Below are positions 46,457-62,316 of a stretch of 64,000 bases of DNA, one piece after another. Each line of letters opens with the position of its first letter. Position 1 is the stretch's first letter. Made by a program: the position numbers and the translations under genes. Location: assembly GCA_016617785.1 (NCBI GenBank), contig JADILM010000006.1, positions 434,001-498,000 of the forward strand. Reading direction: 5' to 3'. Source of the DNA: Sporobolomyces roseus (lineage: Eukaryota > Basidiomycota > Microbotryomycetes > Sporidiobolales > Sporidiobolaceae). A model generated the notes under the pieces. It did no database searches, was not told where the DNA came from, and worked only from the letters and a program-made list of their open reading frames with translations.

Positions 46457-48590
46457 ATGGAGCGGACCTTTACCTGCGTCTTCGCGTCAGATAGGCCAAA
46501 CAACCATGCAGACCTCCAGTTGCAGCTTAAGAGGGAGGGGTTCACCGTGGTAGCGGAGGAATTAATTTCAGGGGAAGAATTAGAAGAGGCGGGGATTGAT
46601 CTAGGGCTGGGCGTAGGCGAGGTGGGAGGCGACCCTGCTGAAAAAGAGACTCTGCATACCGCGTTGGTTGTCGAGAAGGAGAATGCTGTAAAGTCGATGA
46701 TCGCAATTTCGAAAGAGTGAGTTCTGTTCCGCTTCATCTTCCTGCTGTACTCGATTAAACAGGCGCATTACAACCTAGGCTTGCCTCGACGTCGCCAGCC
46801 ACTCGTGTTTTCGCCGCACCTTCGCTTTCCGCCGCATCAATGATTATCGAACTTCTCTTTCCCTCGCTCGACGACGCAAATGGACCCGAACCAGCGGCCC
46901 TCGACTCAGTGCCGACTACTCTATCTCAACTGAGTATCGAAACACCAAAGACGAAACCTTTTGCACTCTCGAATCTTGCCTGGGCCGCCGAAACTAGTCC
47001 TTCCTCACCTTCGAATCGGAATCTGTCTCCCAAGATCGCTCAAGCACTCGAGAAGCTGGAGTCAACACAGAGGGACTCGGAAGAACTGTCGAGTATGGGC
47101 GGAGTTAGGGAAGAAAGGAGGACATTCGAGAAGACGGACGACGAGGCAGAATTGGAGGAGGATCGCTCAATCAACGACTTCGACGACGACAGGCCCCTAT
47201 CAACATCGCCTACTCCAGCGATCCCACTTGATGAACTCCTCTCGACTGTACCCAGTATCGCGAGACCTCGACCGTCTTCTTCATCCGCTTTCTCCACTTC
47301 ACTCAGCTCGACAACTAGCGCATCTTCGTCGACCTCTTTCAAAGCTCGTCCCGCTCCTCCGCCTCCTACCGCTCAACCTCGGATGAAAAAGAGCGCTGCT
47401 CTCCGGATGGGTGTTCCTCTTCCTCCGACTACTCCTCGAGCGAAATCATCCTCTTCGATCGAAACACTTTCCTTCCTTTCCAGTGCCACGCCACGCGTCG
47501 TTCCTACCCCCAAGTCCCTCGCTGCCCCTTCTGTCACTCCTCGTATGACGAAATCGTCCGCCCTCCGAACTGGACAAGCTCTACCTACCAATCAGACGCC
47601 TCGACCAGCGAAACGACAATCGATCAGCACTTCAGAACGGGCAGCCCTCGATCGACTTACTCGTCGACAGAGCGTTCACCTACCGACTCCAGCTGTTCCA
47701 CCTATTCCAGTCGAAGTTCGAATGTCGAAAGCAGCGATGCTTCGAATGGGAAGACCGATTCCGGAGACGACTCCTCGATCACACAGTCGCCAGTCGAGTA
47801 CAAACTCTTTCGCATCCTCTAGCGAGACGACATCCGTGACGAAGAACGAGAGGAGAGCATCAGTATCAGCAAGTCTCAAGTCACTCAGAGAACCTGCTGT
47901 CGTCCCACGATCGACCAAATCTTCCTCCCTTCGCACCGGGATCGCCAACAACTCGCCAACGAAAGTTAGAAGAGGCTCGATCGCTATTTTGGGTGACAAA
48001 GAGGAGGGAGAGCAGCGCTCAACTTTCGAAGGGATCCCTGGTCACAAACGAAGAGAATCGATCCAAGTCGAGTCAACGAAGCGACCCGCAGTCGAGGTGA
48101 GGATGAGCCGAGCATCCATGCTGAGAACTGGTCAAGCAGTTGTAGCTCCTGCAGCTAGGACTGGGACATCGACAGTCAATTTCGACGGAGGTTAGTGGAA
48201 CTCCCTTGCTTTCTCGGCTTGTTATCTCGCTGAGCCTCTTCATCCGTTCTACCAGTCCCTGGTCACAAACGAAGAGAATCTGTCGCAGTCCCTTCTATGC
48301 ATCAACCTCCCACCCACACTCCTCGACCCAACCGCGCCTCTCTCCTCCGACAGAAAAGCGATACTACCTCTTCCCCTGTACCAACTCGACGTCCCGCTTC
48401 CGCTCTCGCTTCGATTTCATCTGGATCCGTCACTCCTCGTCTCAATCGAGCTGCTGAACTTCGCCAGAAAGCTTCCGAGTCGAAAGAACAGCAACCTAGT
48501 TCACCTGGAGGAAGGAGTGCGAACGGCAGCTCGAAGTCTTCGAGGCCAGCGAGTGCCATGAGTGACTTGTCGAATGGAAGCAGGGTCTAG
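46457..48590 (+). CDS. degenerate NDK-like domain fused to a repeat-rich basic tail
   Basis: Three exons (46457-46716, 46779-48190, 48256-48590) give 668 aa. Residues 1-120 follow the nucleoside diphosphate kinase pattern (MERTFTCVFASDRPNNH, LKREGFTVVAEELISGEELE, HTALVVEKENAVKSMIA, IIELLFPSL), but the NxxHGSD catalytic block is replaced by AAPSLSAAS, so no kinase His remains. The rest is Ser/Pro/Arg-rich with seven copies of a short motif near residues 288, 342, 401, 464, 528, 581 and 619: PRMKKSAALRMG, PRMTKSSALRTG, VRMSKAAMLRMG, PRSTKSSSLRTG, VRMSRASMLRTG, PRPNRASLLRQK and PRLNRAAELRQK. The motif may be a repeated binding peptide, for example for cytoskeletal or scaffold partners; its function is unknown. 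Confidence 0.78.
48035..48280 (+). repeat. 25-bp direct repeat pair at an exon junction
   Basis: The same 25 bases, beginning TCCCTGGTCACAAACG, occur at 48035-48059 and 48256-48280. Both encode PGHKRRES in frame. The second copy begins at the first base of exon 3. Confidence 0.85.
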
Positions 48591-48985
48591 GCGGTGGAAA
48601 GGGAATTGTCGTTGAGGCGCAGATGCAGGTCGTCTCGTTTTCTTTCGTGTTTGTACGCTTTCTTTTGCTTAGTGTGATTCTTCTGTCACTTCTCTTGTAT
48701 TTCTCAAGATAAGTACCTTCTCGTCGTAGTTGTCATCAATATGTTTTCGCTCTTCTCTCTTGAGCTTTCAAAGATTCGGGAGAGATTGTGTTTCAACTAC
48801 TGAGTTGCACTTTTGACAAACGGAATCCAAATATATTTTGGTGGGGGAGGGAAATGCGTATGGAGGGAGCTTGTAGGAGAGGGTGGGTAAAATGAAGAAT
48901 GGGGTAAAGGCGTTGAGGAGAAGGAGAAGGAGGAAACTAAAGGGATACAAAAGGGGAACAGCAAAGAAGAAGAGAGAATGTTGTT
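48591..48985. other. convergent 3' region
   Basis: 395 bp between two facing stop codons, T-rich on the plus strand. No gene seen. Confidence 0.5.
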
Positions 48986-51246
<2,261 letters not shown>

Positions 51247-51368
51247 TGTAGTCCTGGAGTGAGGAGGAAGAGGAGAGAGCTGCCCCCCGCTTTTGGCCTT
51301 TTGCCGAAGCATCTTTTTTGACTCTTGTCTACTCACCTCGGATTGAACTAGTCAGGTGACTGAACTCG
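51247..51368. promoter_or_regulatory. 122-bp bidirectional promoter, LEU4 / EH-domain gene
   Basis: It contains TGACTC at 51319-51324, the core of the Gcn4 site, and TGACT at 51357-51361. General amino-acid control of LEU4 through such sites is known in yeast. No CCGG-N4-CCGG Leu3 element was seen. Confidence 0.5.
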
Positions 51369-52883
51369 ATGGAGGATGACTCTCAACCTCCTCGTTCTGT
51401 GAAGGACAGGATCGCTTTACTCCAACAGCAGTCGACCTCTTCCTCTTCGTCTCAATCTCTGTCCTCCTCCACACAGTCTGCAGCATCAACGTCATCTCTC
51501 TCGACAGCAAGTCAACCTATCCGTTCAGCCTCGAGATCAGCTTCAGTCGCAAATTCACCTCGAATCAACTACGATGAATCATTCAATTCTCCCTCTCGAT
51601 CTCGTGCACCTTCCTCCGGCTCTTCCTCCCCTCGATTAGGGTCCATTCACATTCAGAACCTCTACAATCAGCCTGGATCGACAAACCGAGATGCGACGAT
51701 TTCTCCGGTCAAAGGTCAAGCTACTTCGGCTCATTCTGCCATCATCGCAAAACCAAGTTCTCCCTCGAGTTCCCGAGCCGCAAGTCCAGCGAATTCCGAT
51801 CGTCCCCGTGCAGAATCGAGATTGGAAGATAGCTTGGCAGTGCAGCTTGGTGGAGGAGGAAACCCGTCGAGACAAGGGAGCGTCGCAAGATCTCATTCTC
51901 CCGTTCCTCTCGCCTCTTCCTTCTCGTCAGCTTCACCACGTTCCAGCTCGCCAGCCCCACCACCGCCTCTTCCTCGTCGTATCGCCTCTCCATCGAACAG
52001 CACGACATCACAGCTCCGACAGCGGAGTCAGACGATAGATCTCTCCGTCTCTCCCGTCTCTCCGACCGATTCTCGTTCTCGACCCCCTCCGCAGCTCCCT
52101 CCTCGTCGTTCATCAACTCTAGACCCCCTTTCTTCCACGAAACCGACAAAAGTACCTCTCACGTCATCTGCCACGATCGGTTCAAACTCAAATCTGAAAC
52201 CAAATCGTCCATTAGTTCCACCTTCTCGATCAATTCCTGCCTCCTCCTCCTCTTCTTCTACTTCCTCTTCAACAGCTCCTGAACTCCCTAGACGCAAACC
52301 CACTCTACCACAATCAAACGACGTTTTCCCTCGAACCAATACCTCTTCTTTCGAACCCCCTCCTCGACCTCACATAGCATCCAAACCCACTCTCTCCGAC
52401 CCGCTCTCCCTTCCGTCACCCTCGAGTCGCTCTCCTAATCTTAATCCTCTCCGCTCAAATCCTCGCTCGCTCAATAACCCCAAAAACGGTTCATCAACGA
52501 TTTCCTCCTCGTTCAAAATCCGACCCATAGATCCTCGAGCACGGAAACGCTACGAGCGACTATTCGATCAGTGTCTGTTAACCTCACCCAATTCACAGGA
52601 CGATGTAGAGGAAGAGGAGGATGAAGAGGAGAAAGTAGAGGGAGAAACTGTTCGATTGATTTGGGAGCGCAGTCGATTAGGGAGAGATACACTTAGAAAT
52701 GTTTGGTCAGTCTCCATATCTCCCTCTTGAGTTTGAAGAGGAGCAGGGGAACTGATGAGAGGAGTTTTTGACGTGAGTAGGAACCAGATTTCACCGAATT
52801 CTGGGACGCTCGACAGGGAGGGATTCGTGAGGGGTTTGTGGTTGATCGACGAGGAATTGAGGAAACATCATCGGAGGGACTAG
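51369..52883 (+). CDS. EH-domain protein of the IRS4/TAX4 type
   Basis: Two exons (51369-52705, 52781-52883) give 479 aa. The first 390 residues are Ser/Pro-rich, disordered and carry many PxxP segments (PAPPPPLPRR, RPPPQLPPRR). The C-terminal EH domain starts at RARKRYERLFDQCLL and reads VRLIWERSRLGRDTLRNVWN and GTLDREGFVRGLWLIDEEL; the intron splits its Trp codon. In yeast, Irs4 and Tax4 share this layout, bind the phosphatase Inp51 and affect PI(4,5)P2 levels, autophagy and rDNA silencing. An acidic EEEEDEEEKVE stretch is inserted within the domain start. Family placement rests on the EH signature. Confidence 0.85.
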
Positions 52884-55271
<2,388 letters not shown>

Positions 55272-55610
55272 ACGGAGAATTGAGGTCGATTTCGAGAAAT
55301 TGTACTTTAATAGCTTATTCTCTCCCATATGAAAGCAAATACGAGTTCCCTACATATCGCACTTCATTGTTGTATATCTGTGCTATGTGCCGAGAGTTAA
55401 GGGAGAGCAGCAAACGAAGTTGAGAGGATTATCATCTTTGCGAAATTTCAGATTCCGCTCTTTCACTCCTGCCTCTCACTTCGTCACTCTACAACCTCGA
55501 CTGGAACCTTCAGTAAACGCCTCGATAGTATTACAACCTTTTAGAGTAGCCCCGAGTGGCTTTCTTGGTCTCCTTTCTCATCGACTCTCCCAGAATTCTT
55601 GATCTAAACA
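55272..55610. other. intergenic, no gene seen
   Basis: 339 bp between same-strand genes: GLR1 3' UTR and the promoter of the TFIIIB gene. Confidence 0.5.
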
Positions 55611-58263
55611 ATGTCGGAATCGGATCAAGTCTGTTCTGCCTGTGGAGCAAAAGGTAGTCTCGAACTAGAGCTGGCCTCTGGTACACTCGCATGTAACCAA
55701 TGTGGAGTAGTCGCATCAAACTCGATGAATGAGGCATTCGAATTCTTGGGAAGGGTAGACGAGGAGGACGAGTACACCAATGGAAGGATGTATGTATCGG
55801 ATAAGAATAATGCTTGGGGAGGAGGATTGGCAGCGAGTGGAGTCAGGGCGATGGGAGGGAGAGCTGGTCAATGGGCAGCGGGAGTTGGAGAGAAGAGGAC
55901 TATGTTTCATGCTAGGAAGAAGGTGAGTCGCACTGAACGTTCTCTCTCTGTATGACCCTTGACTGATCACGCGTTGAGCGCCCACTTTAGTCTGAAGCCG
56001 ACAAATGGATCAAACGACTTTTACATCGTTTCGACGCAGTCTCCCGCAGGAACAAGACGATCGCCTTATTCAGTGGTATGAAGGAGAAGATGGGATTCAG
56101 ATGGGGTTATCGAGCGGAGGTTTACGCTGCGGCATGTGTTTATGTCGCAATCAGAGAAGATAATCGAGAGATTTGGGTTCAAGACGTTTTGGTTCGTCTT
56201 TCTTTCTCTCTCTCCAATTCGATGCTCTCACTGACTGGAGTGTTGAATAGAATGCTTGCGACGACATGATGTCGGAATCGATTCAACCTCTACACTTCGC
56301 TCGAGCGGTCCGAATCACCAAACTCGAAAACGCAATCCGAACTCCCGAAATCGACCCCGTCATGTTCGTCGAACGTATCTTGGTCCACCTTCAACAAATT
56401 CTTCGAGATCCGAAACCAAAGTACCACGTCGGACAGAAGGAGAAGGCATTCTTGGCAAAGAATCTTACCTGGATTCGAGGACTCTCGCTTCAAGACGCTC
56501 GTACTCTCGCCGTTTCCCTCCTCGGTTTCTCTCGCGAACTCTACCTCGTCGCTGGTCGATCTCCCGAACAAGTCGCTTGCGCAGTCGTCATGGTCGCTCT
56601 CGAAGGAATCGCTCGACAACCTTGTCCGGTTCAACAACAGTTCGACGACGAGTTGGCATGGTTGACAAAGACGGCATCGTTCACGATCCAGGAGAGGTAC
56701 AGGGAGTACACGAAGGCTTTGACGGATTACGCACCGAAACTACCTTGGGTCGCGAGCAAGGCTAGCAAGTGGAAAAAGAAGGAGGTGGTCGAATACACGA
56801 GCGATATCATTCAATTCTGGAGGGCACTGGATGCTAAGCAGAAGAAGGACAAGGCGAAGAAAGTAGAGGAGGAGTTACAGGCGAAGGAAACTGAGGAAGA
56901 GTTGCAGGCAACAAGAATCGAGGAGGAAGGGGATGATGGAAGGAGGAAGTGGGATGGAAAGATCGAAGGAGAGGATCGTCCCACGGCTGAAGATCGAGAT
57001 CAACGTCAGGGATCAACACAAGTCTACGAGCAAGAACAAGGACATGAGCAAGTTCAGCGATTCGACGAGGACGGTGAGGAGGAGGAAGGATCTGACGAAG
57101 AAGCGCTACCTGCGAACCTTCGCCAAGGTTACGACGACGGAAGGACTGATTCGCCAACAGCCTCGGAAAATGACTTTGCCGATCCCATGAAGTCCAAAGC
57201 CGCCGCAGATGTTTACGGATTCGACCAAGACGGAATCGCTCCATCGAAGAGAGGAGGAGGAGACAAAGTCGCCCGACCCGAAACCGCCGATAAACGCCGC
57301 CTAGAATGGGTTCGAGGATCTACGGAATGGAGTCGACGAAGAGCTGCAGAAGCAGCTTTGGCGAAAGGATATCGACCTTCCCCTTCTCCCGCACTTTCTC
57401 CCGCACCTCCGACTCCCGAGACCTACTTTCCCGACCTCTGCCTCCCTACCCCACCTCCTCTCCCTGTCGCTTCAACCTCGAAATCTTCCTCGTCCCTCAA
57501 TCCGAACCAAAAACGTCCACTCACGACTCTCGAAAGTAACGAGATTCTCGCTTACGGACACAAACCCGAAGCGATCCGCGCTCAACTCGCTCCTGGGCAA
57601 CCTGGCATGAAGCGCAACTCTGGTTCGAACCGTAGCGAGACTCGCCTCAGTCGACTTCTCTGGGAGAAAACGGCTCAAGATATCGAAGATGAAGAACTCT
57701 TCGCGGACGGTGAACTCGAATCTTACCTGAGAACCAACGAGGAGGCCGCAGTTGTTTCTCGAACCGAGAGCTTTTCGAAGATGATCAAGGACGCAAACGC
57801 TCAGAAACATATTGAACGCGAGATTCGTCCTCGTCGTCGAGTTCGAGGTCAGCTCAATCCTGAATTCCTTGATCTCAAGGCAGAGGCGGGTTCGAAAGGA
57901 GTCTCGATGGAAACGGTACTGAGGAGGAGATCGAGGAAGGCGAGAGGAGAATCAGACGAGGAGGATGTCACTAGGGAATTCAGACCGAGGAAGAAAAAGT
58001 CAAGAGTTGGAGATGAAGCGAGGAAGAGGTTGGCCGCTTTCTTGGCAAAGAATGGATCTGATGAGGAAGAGGAGCCTGAAGAGGGAGGTCAAGAATGGGT
58101 TGGATTGGCGATGAACGTAGCGGGAAACGTCGATGGAGGAATTGGCGATGTCGATGGAGTTGATGACGACGAAGACGAGCAAGAGCCAGAGGACGACAAT
58201 ACCGACGGAACCGAGTGGAAGAAGCAAGTCCAGTACGATGGCTTCGGTTACGAAGAAGACTAG
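55611..58263 (+). CDS. BRF1: TFIIB-family factor, probably TFIIIB subunit Brf1
   Basis: Three exons (55611-55922, 55991-56191, 56251-58263) give 841 aa. The N-terminal zinc ribbon has CSACG (C8, C11) and CNQCG (C28, C31). Two cyclin folds follow: KWIKRLLHRFDAVSRRNKTI with YRAEVYAAACVYVAIREDN, and ARTLAVSLLGFSRELYLVAG with SPEQVACAVVMVALEG. The long C-terminal half is acidic and contains DIEDEELFADGELESYLRTN, similar to the conserved Brf1 block that wraps TBP, then RGQLNPEFLDL. This architecture fits Brf1, which recruits RNA polymerase III to tRNA and 5S genes. The ribbon-to-cyclin spacer is divergent, so an Rrn7/TAF1B-like factor is a weaker alternative. Confidence 0.72.
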
Positions 58264-58819
58264 ATTTGAGGGACGTCGCTTTTCTTTTTCCCTCCCCTTC
58301 CCCACTCCCTTTCTATCTGTTGCTTGTACAAACCCCGATCAGTAAGAGATGTGCTAAAACCTTTGTTCTACGTGAATGTTCCTTAGGGAATCAAGTTCGG
58401 CGGGTTCGAGAGATTGCGAGACTCGACTCGAGGTGAGTTCTCTTGTCTCCACTTTTTCTCTTCTCTGCTCGAGTGCGCTTCTCTCGACGAGGCCAGGCTG
58501 CTACCTTCAACATTCGCTGTTGCGCACCATGCTGCTTTGCCCGAGTTTGACGCTTTTGACACTCGCTGCTTGGACGCCAGATCGTGTCGAGCTAGTTTCG
58601 AGCTGCACAGCTGCATAGCAAGGTTTCCACTGCACCGAGATGTCGCGCTCGGGACAAGGAGCATGTGAGCATGGCGTTGAGCTCCCCTCGACAGGCGGCC
58701 GAAGAGAACAGAATGGCATGCTTCAAATCGATTTCGTATTTGTATCAAGAGAGATTTATATCAAGCGGTTGTCGACTTCCTGTTCTTTCGTGTTTCCCGT
58801 TACTCTTCCAGACTCCTCC
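58264..58819. other. convergent 3' region, no gene seen
   Basis: 556 bp between facing genes. Open frames in several phases lack supporting features. Confidence 0.45.
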
Positions 58820-60264
58820 TTACCAACAATCTTCACATTCGCAATCATAATCCCCTGAATCATACCCGTAACCCATCAAATCTTGCGCGCATTCGTCACC
58901 AAACATCTCCCTAACTTCAGTGAAGTCTCCCGAGTCGATCGCATGACAAGTGATGCAAAGGAAGACCTCGCGGTTCCACGCTTCGGTGACGTCGAACGCA
59001 GACAAGGTCGTCCCTTTGACAGTGATTCCTGCTTCCCCAATCTTCTCTACCAGCTTCTTCACCTCGCACTCCTGGAAGCTTCCGAACGGAAAGTTATCAA
59101 AGCGAGGGAGTTTCCAATCAGGCCCGAAATGGAACGATCGAGAGGCGTGATCAGGATGAAGCTCCATTCCGTTCGTCTCTTTGGTGATCTGCCATCCAGT
59201 CTGCCCGTCTACCTGGTCGAAAATCACCTCCTCGAGATGGAGAAGACGATTCGGACCGATGGTGAGTTCTTCGAGCCTCGAGCAGCCGAGAATAGCTCCT
59301 CGACCGAATCCGAGCGTCTTGAGTTTCGAAAGTTGATGAAGCGAGTTGATGAGATCCTGAGTGAAAGTTCCTTGACTGAGATAGAGGTGTTCCAAGTTCA
59401 CAAAACGAGGGAAGTGCTGATCACAAGGTTTCGAGTAGTCATCGTAGAATCCAAGATTGCGAAGAGAAAGGGAAGTGAGAGAGGTAGGGAGTGAGCGGAC
59501 GAGGAGAGGATAATCGGCATGGTGAGAGGCCAAAGTGTCGAGTGATAACGATTCAAGCGATGGGAAGTTCTGGATGAAGGAGAGAGTCGAATGATGATCG
59601 ACGTTGATTCCTGCGAGGGAGAGTTCTTTGACGTTCTTGACCTTCTCTCCTCCTCGTGAGTTAGAGCTGAACTTGTGAATGTCGGAACTAGTAAGACGAA
59701 GGGTTCGAAGGGAAGGGTAAGAGTTCAAGTAGCGATAGATCTTCGAATCGAAAGATTTCTTCCAATCGGTAGGGATTTCGATTTCGAGGGTGCGAAGTTG
59801 AGGGAGGTCTGATCGAGCGATTCGAAGGGATAAGACGAGGTTGATCAACGACGAAGTACCTTTGCCTAGCTTGAGTTGTTCGAGGTGAATGAGAGTAGAG
59901 AAGAAAGTTTTCAATTGGCGATCATTCCTACTCTTCTCCTTCTCTTGATCGACATTCTCAATCTCCATTGTTTCTACCATCCTCCCCAATCCACTGTTTG
60001 CTTATACGCTTCGATCAAGAGTTCAAGTTGAGGAGGAGATTCAATCTTGAGATGTCTGAAGAGAGCAGTTCGTTGAAAGGGAAGGAAAGCTCGAGAGATC
60101 GGAGTCAGAGGTGGTTTCTCATCCTTGTAGGCTAGACTGAAGATCTCGGAGAGGAGTTCAGAGGGGAGGAAAGAGATGAAATCACGCTGGATTCAAGAGG
60201 GAGTCAGCGAAACGAGGAAGGGGCTTGATAGAGATGAGACTCGTACCTTGATTTCAGTAGACAT
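58820..60264 (-). pseudogene. F-box/LRR protein gene with a frameshift, copy 1
   Basis: Exon 1 (60264-60247, 18 nt, MSTEIK) joins at 60186 to an F-box: FISFLPSELLSEIFSLAY, then FLPFQRTALFRHLKI. This frame hits a stop at 59974-59976. An overlapping frame, shifted by one base, opens at 59989 and carries the leucine-rich part (LIHLEQLKLGKGTSSLINLV, YLNSYPSLRTLRLTSSD, NVKELSLAGINVD, RFVNLEHLYLSQGTF) to 58820, ending in a Cys/Asp-rich tail CECEDCW. One extra G in the four-G run at 59984-59987 (minus strand) would join the halves. F-box/LRR proteins are substrate receptors of SCF ubiquitin ligases. It is either a recent pseudogene or an assembly indel. Confidence 0.7.
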
Positions 60265-60889
60265 GATCTTGTATAGTTCGAGCTGTTTCGGTGGTATTGA
60301 GTCAAGTTGGAGTGAAGGGAGAGAAAGAGAGAGATCAAACGAGTCTCAGATCGAAGGTGAGTCGCTCTCCTCTCTCGAGAGCAGACGGTAGTGTCCACTC
60401 AAGCTGTAATAGCGCTCCTGTTACCACTAGAGCGCGTTCTCGAATTTAACGAGAATTGTCAAATCTTCGCAAGGAGCTGTCTTTCGCAACTCGACTCTCT
60501 CGTTCAGCTCTCAGCCTGACACTCTATTTAGACGCGTGCGAGGTTGTTGAGATAATCGACGAGTTCCAGGGCGGTCGAACGACAAAGCACGATCTGGCGA
60601 AGAGGACGAAACGAGAAACGAAGAAGAGGATTCGGTAACAGTCACTCGCTTCTTCCGATTCGACAGTTCTCGTCGTAGTCTCTGGCAGGGGACATGGAAG
60701 CTACATTCAAGCATATCCTAGGTCGCAAAGGGGAGAAAATTGACGCAATCCAACCGAACATTGAAAAGACTTCTTCGTCACTATATACTTCCTCCGTCCT
60801 CCATCTGAGCTGGTATCGTCCATTTGTAAGCCTGCCGTCTCCTCCTGAACTTCTTCTATCTCCCTCTCATCATTGTTCAATGCGTAAAA
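60265..60889. other. intergenic between the two F-box/LRR copies
   Basis: 626 bp. No gene recognised. It should carry the promoter of copy 1 and the 3' end of copy 2. Confidence 0.45.
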
Positions 60890-62251
60890 CTACAAGTCTT
60901 CGTCGTAACCTTCCAACGATTCAAGCCAATCTCCCAACTCGTCCTCTTGCGATAACGCTCCCACCTCGTCCAGGTCCCTCTGCTCCGCCTCAAATAGCTC
61001 GCCGCATACGCCGACCTCCTTCTGCCATGCTTCTTCCACCTTGAAAGCCTCAAAGATCGTTCCCTCGATTCCTATTCCCGCTTCGCAAAGCCTTCCGATC
61101 AATTCCTTCGTCCCCTCACCCGTGAACACGTCTTTGTGATAAGGGTCGAACGCAGGCCTCTCCCAATCCGGCGCAATGTGGAACTCCGATTCAACGTGAC
61201 GAGGATGAAGCTCTTCGCAACCCCCCTCTTCCAGTACTCTCCACCCGACTTTCCCTTCCACCTGGTCGAAGATAAGTTTCTTGAGCGATGGGACTCGAGT
61301 CGGACCAACGGCGAGGTTCTCGAGCTCGTCTTCGGCGAGGAAAACGTTGCAACCGAATCCAATGGTCTCGAGGTGAAGGAGTTGGCGAAGAGATGATCCG
61401 ATATCAGGGCTGAACCAGTTCGTCGCCAAGCCGAGGTAGAGATGCGAAAGATTGGTGAAAGAGAGGAAGTATGAGTCGGAAAACGAAAGGCCAGAGTGAG
61501 TTCTGCGAGATTTGCCGAGGAGCGTGAGTGATTTGAGAGGAGGGTTCTCACTTTGGGACGACAACGTCTCAAGGATCGATTTGAAGTTGAAAGACGGGTC
61601 GACTCGAGCGTCGATGAGGAGGGTTTCGACACTAGGTAGTCGATTGCAGATTCGTCGAACGGTCTCGAGGTTCTGTCGCCAAAGGTTACTGAGTGCGAGG
61701 CTTTTTATGGTGGAGAGAGTAGAGGTTCCGGAGAGAGTAGAGGTGCCGATCAATAGGGACTGGCTGATAGGGAGGTTGAGCGAGGTGAGAGAAGGGTATG
61801 AGGCCAGATTCGAAATCCAGTCTGAGCCAATGATCAGCTCAAAAGGGAATCCGCCAATGACCAACCGTCTCATCTTCTGTAGTATCTTCTGATGCCTATT
61901 GTCCCGTAAAATGACCGCCTCGATGCCATCGTACATAGCTCCGAGATTGAGCGATTCGACGTTGGAAAGACGAAGGAGAAGTTGCCTGACTCATCCAATC
62001 GGCAAGTCGAGTTCCTCCATATCACGAGGGACTTCAAGGTGACGAACGAATCCTCCTACTTGACTATAGCCGAGGATGGTTCGAAGGAAGAGTTGGAATT
62101 GTTTGAACGAGATCAAAGTGACGATTCGGTACAAAGCGGCTTGTTGGAGAGGGTAGAGACGGGAGCAGATCGGTGAGGAAGGGAGCGGAGAGTCCTCTTG
62201 ACTGCGGTAGAAGATATCGGAAAGGAGTTCGGGAGGGAGGGAGAGGAGAGA
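60890..62251 (-). pseudogene. F-box/LRR protein gene with an in-frame stop, copy 2
   Basis: An F-box part begins after a CCCAG acceptor at 62251: SLLSLPPELLSDIFYRS, then LYPLQQAALYRIVTL and VGGFVRHLEVPRDMEEL. It runs into TGA at 61991-61993. The same frame continues without a shift as VRQLLLRLSNVESLNLGAMY and the leucine-rich region (YPSLTSLNLPISQSLLIG, FTNLSHLYLGLATNW) to 60890. The last 130 residues align with copy 1 (IFDQVEGKVGWRV, HIAPDWERPAFD, VEEAWQKEV). No acceptable intron removes the stop. The expected first exon upstream is missing, and the sequence there turns into the AAATTTG-rich repeat region. It is best read as a decaying tandem duplicate. Confidence 0.68.
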
Positions 62252-62316
62252 CTGGGAATCGGATAAAATGTGAGCATGAGAGGGTAATGTCAGGAAACAC
62301 GGACTTCGCAGATTTC

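Noticed and set aside
55611..56269. Assignment of the zinc-ribbon gene as general factor TFIIB
   Set aside because: TFIIB is about 320-350 residues; the 500-residue acidic extension and the EELESYL-type block fit Brf1 better.
59974..60010. A short intron to repair F-box copy 1
   Set aside because: The only GT...AG pairs that restore the frame are about 14-27 nt long, below any plausible intron length here.
61985..62060. An intron or programmed readthrough to remove the TGA in F-box copy 2
   Set aside because: No phase-compatible donor lies upstream without deleting clearly coding residues, and TGA-GTC is not a known efficient readthrough context.
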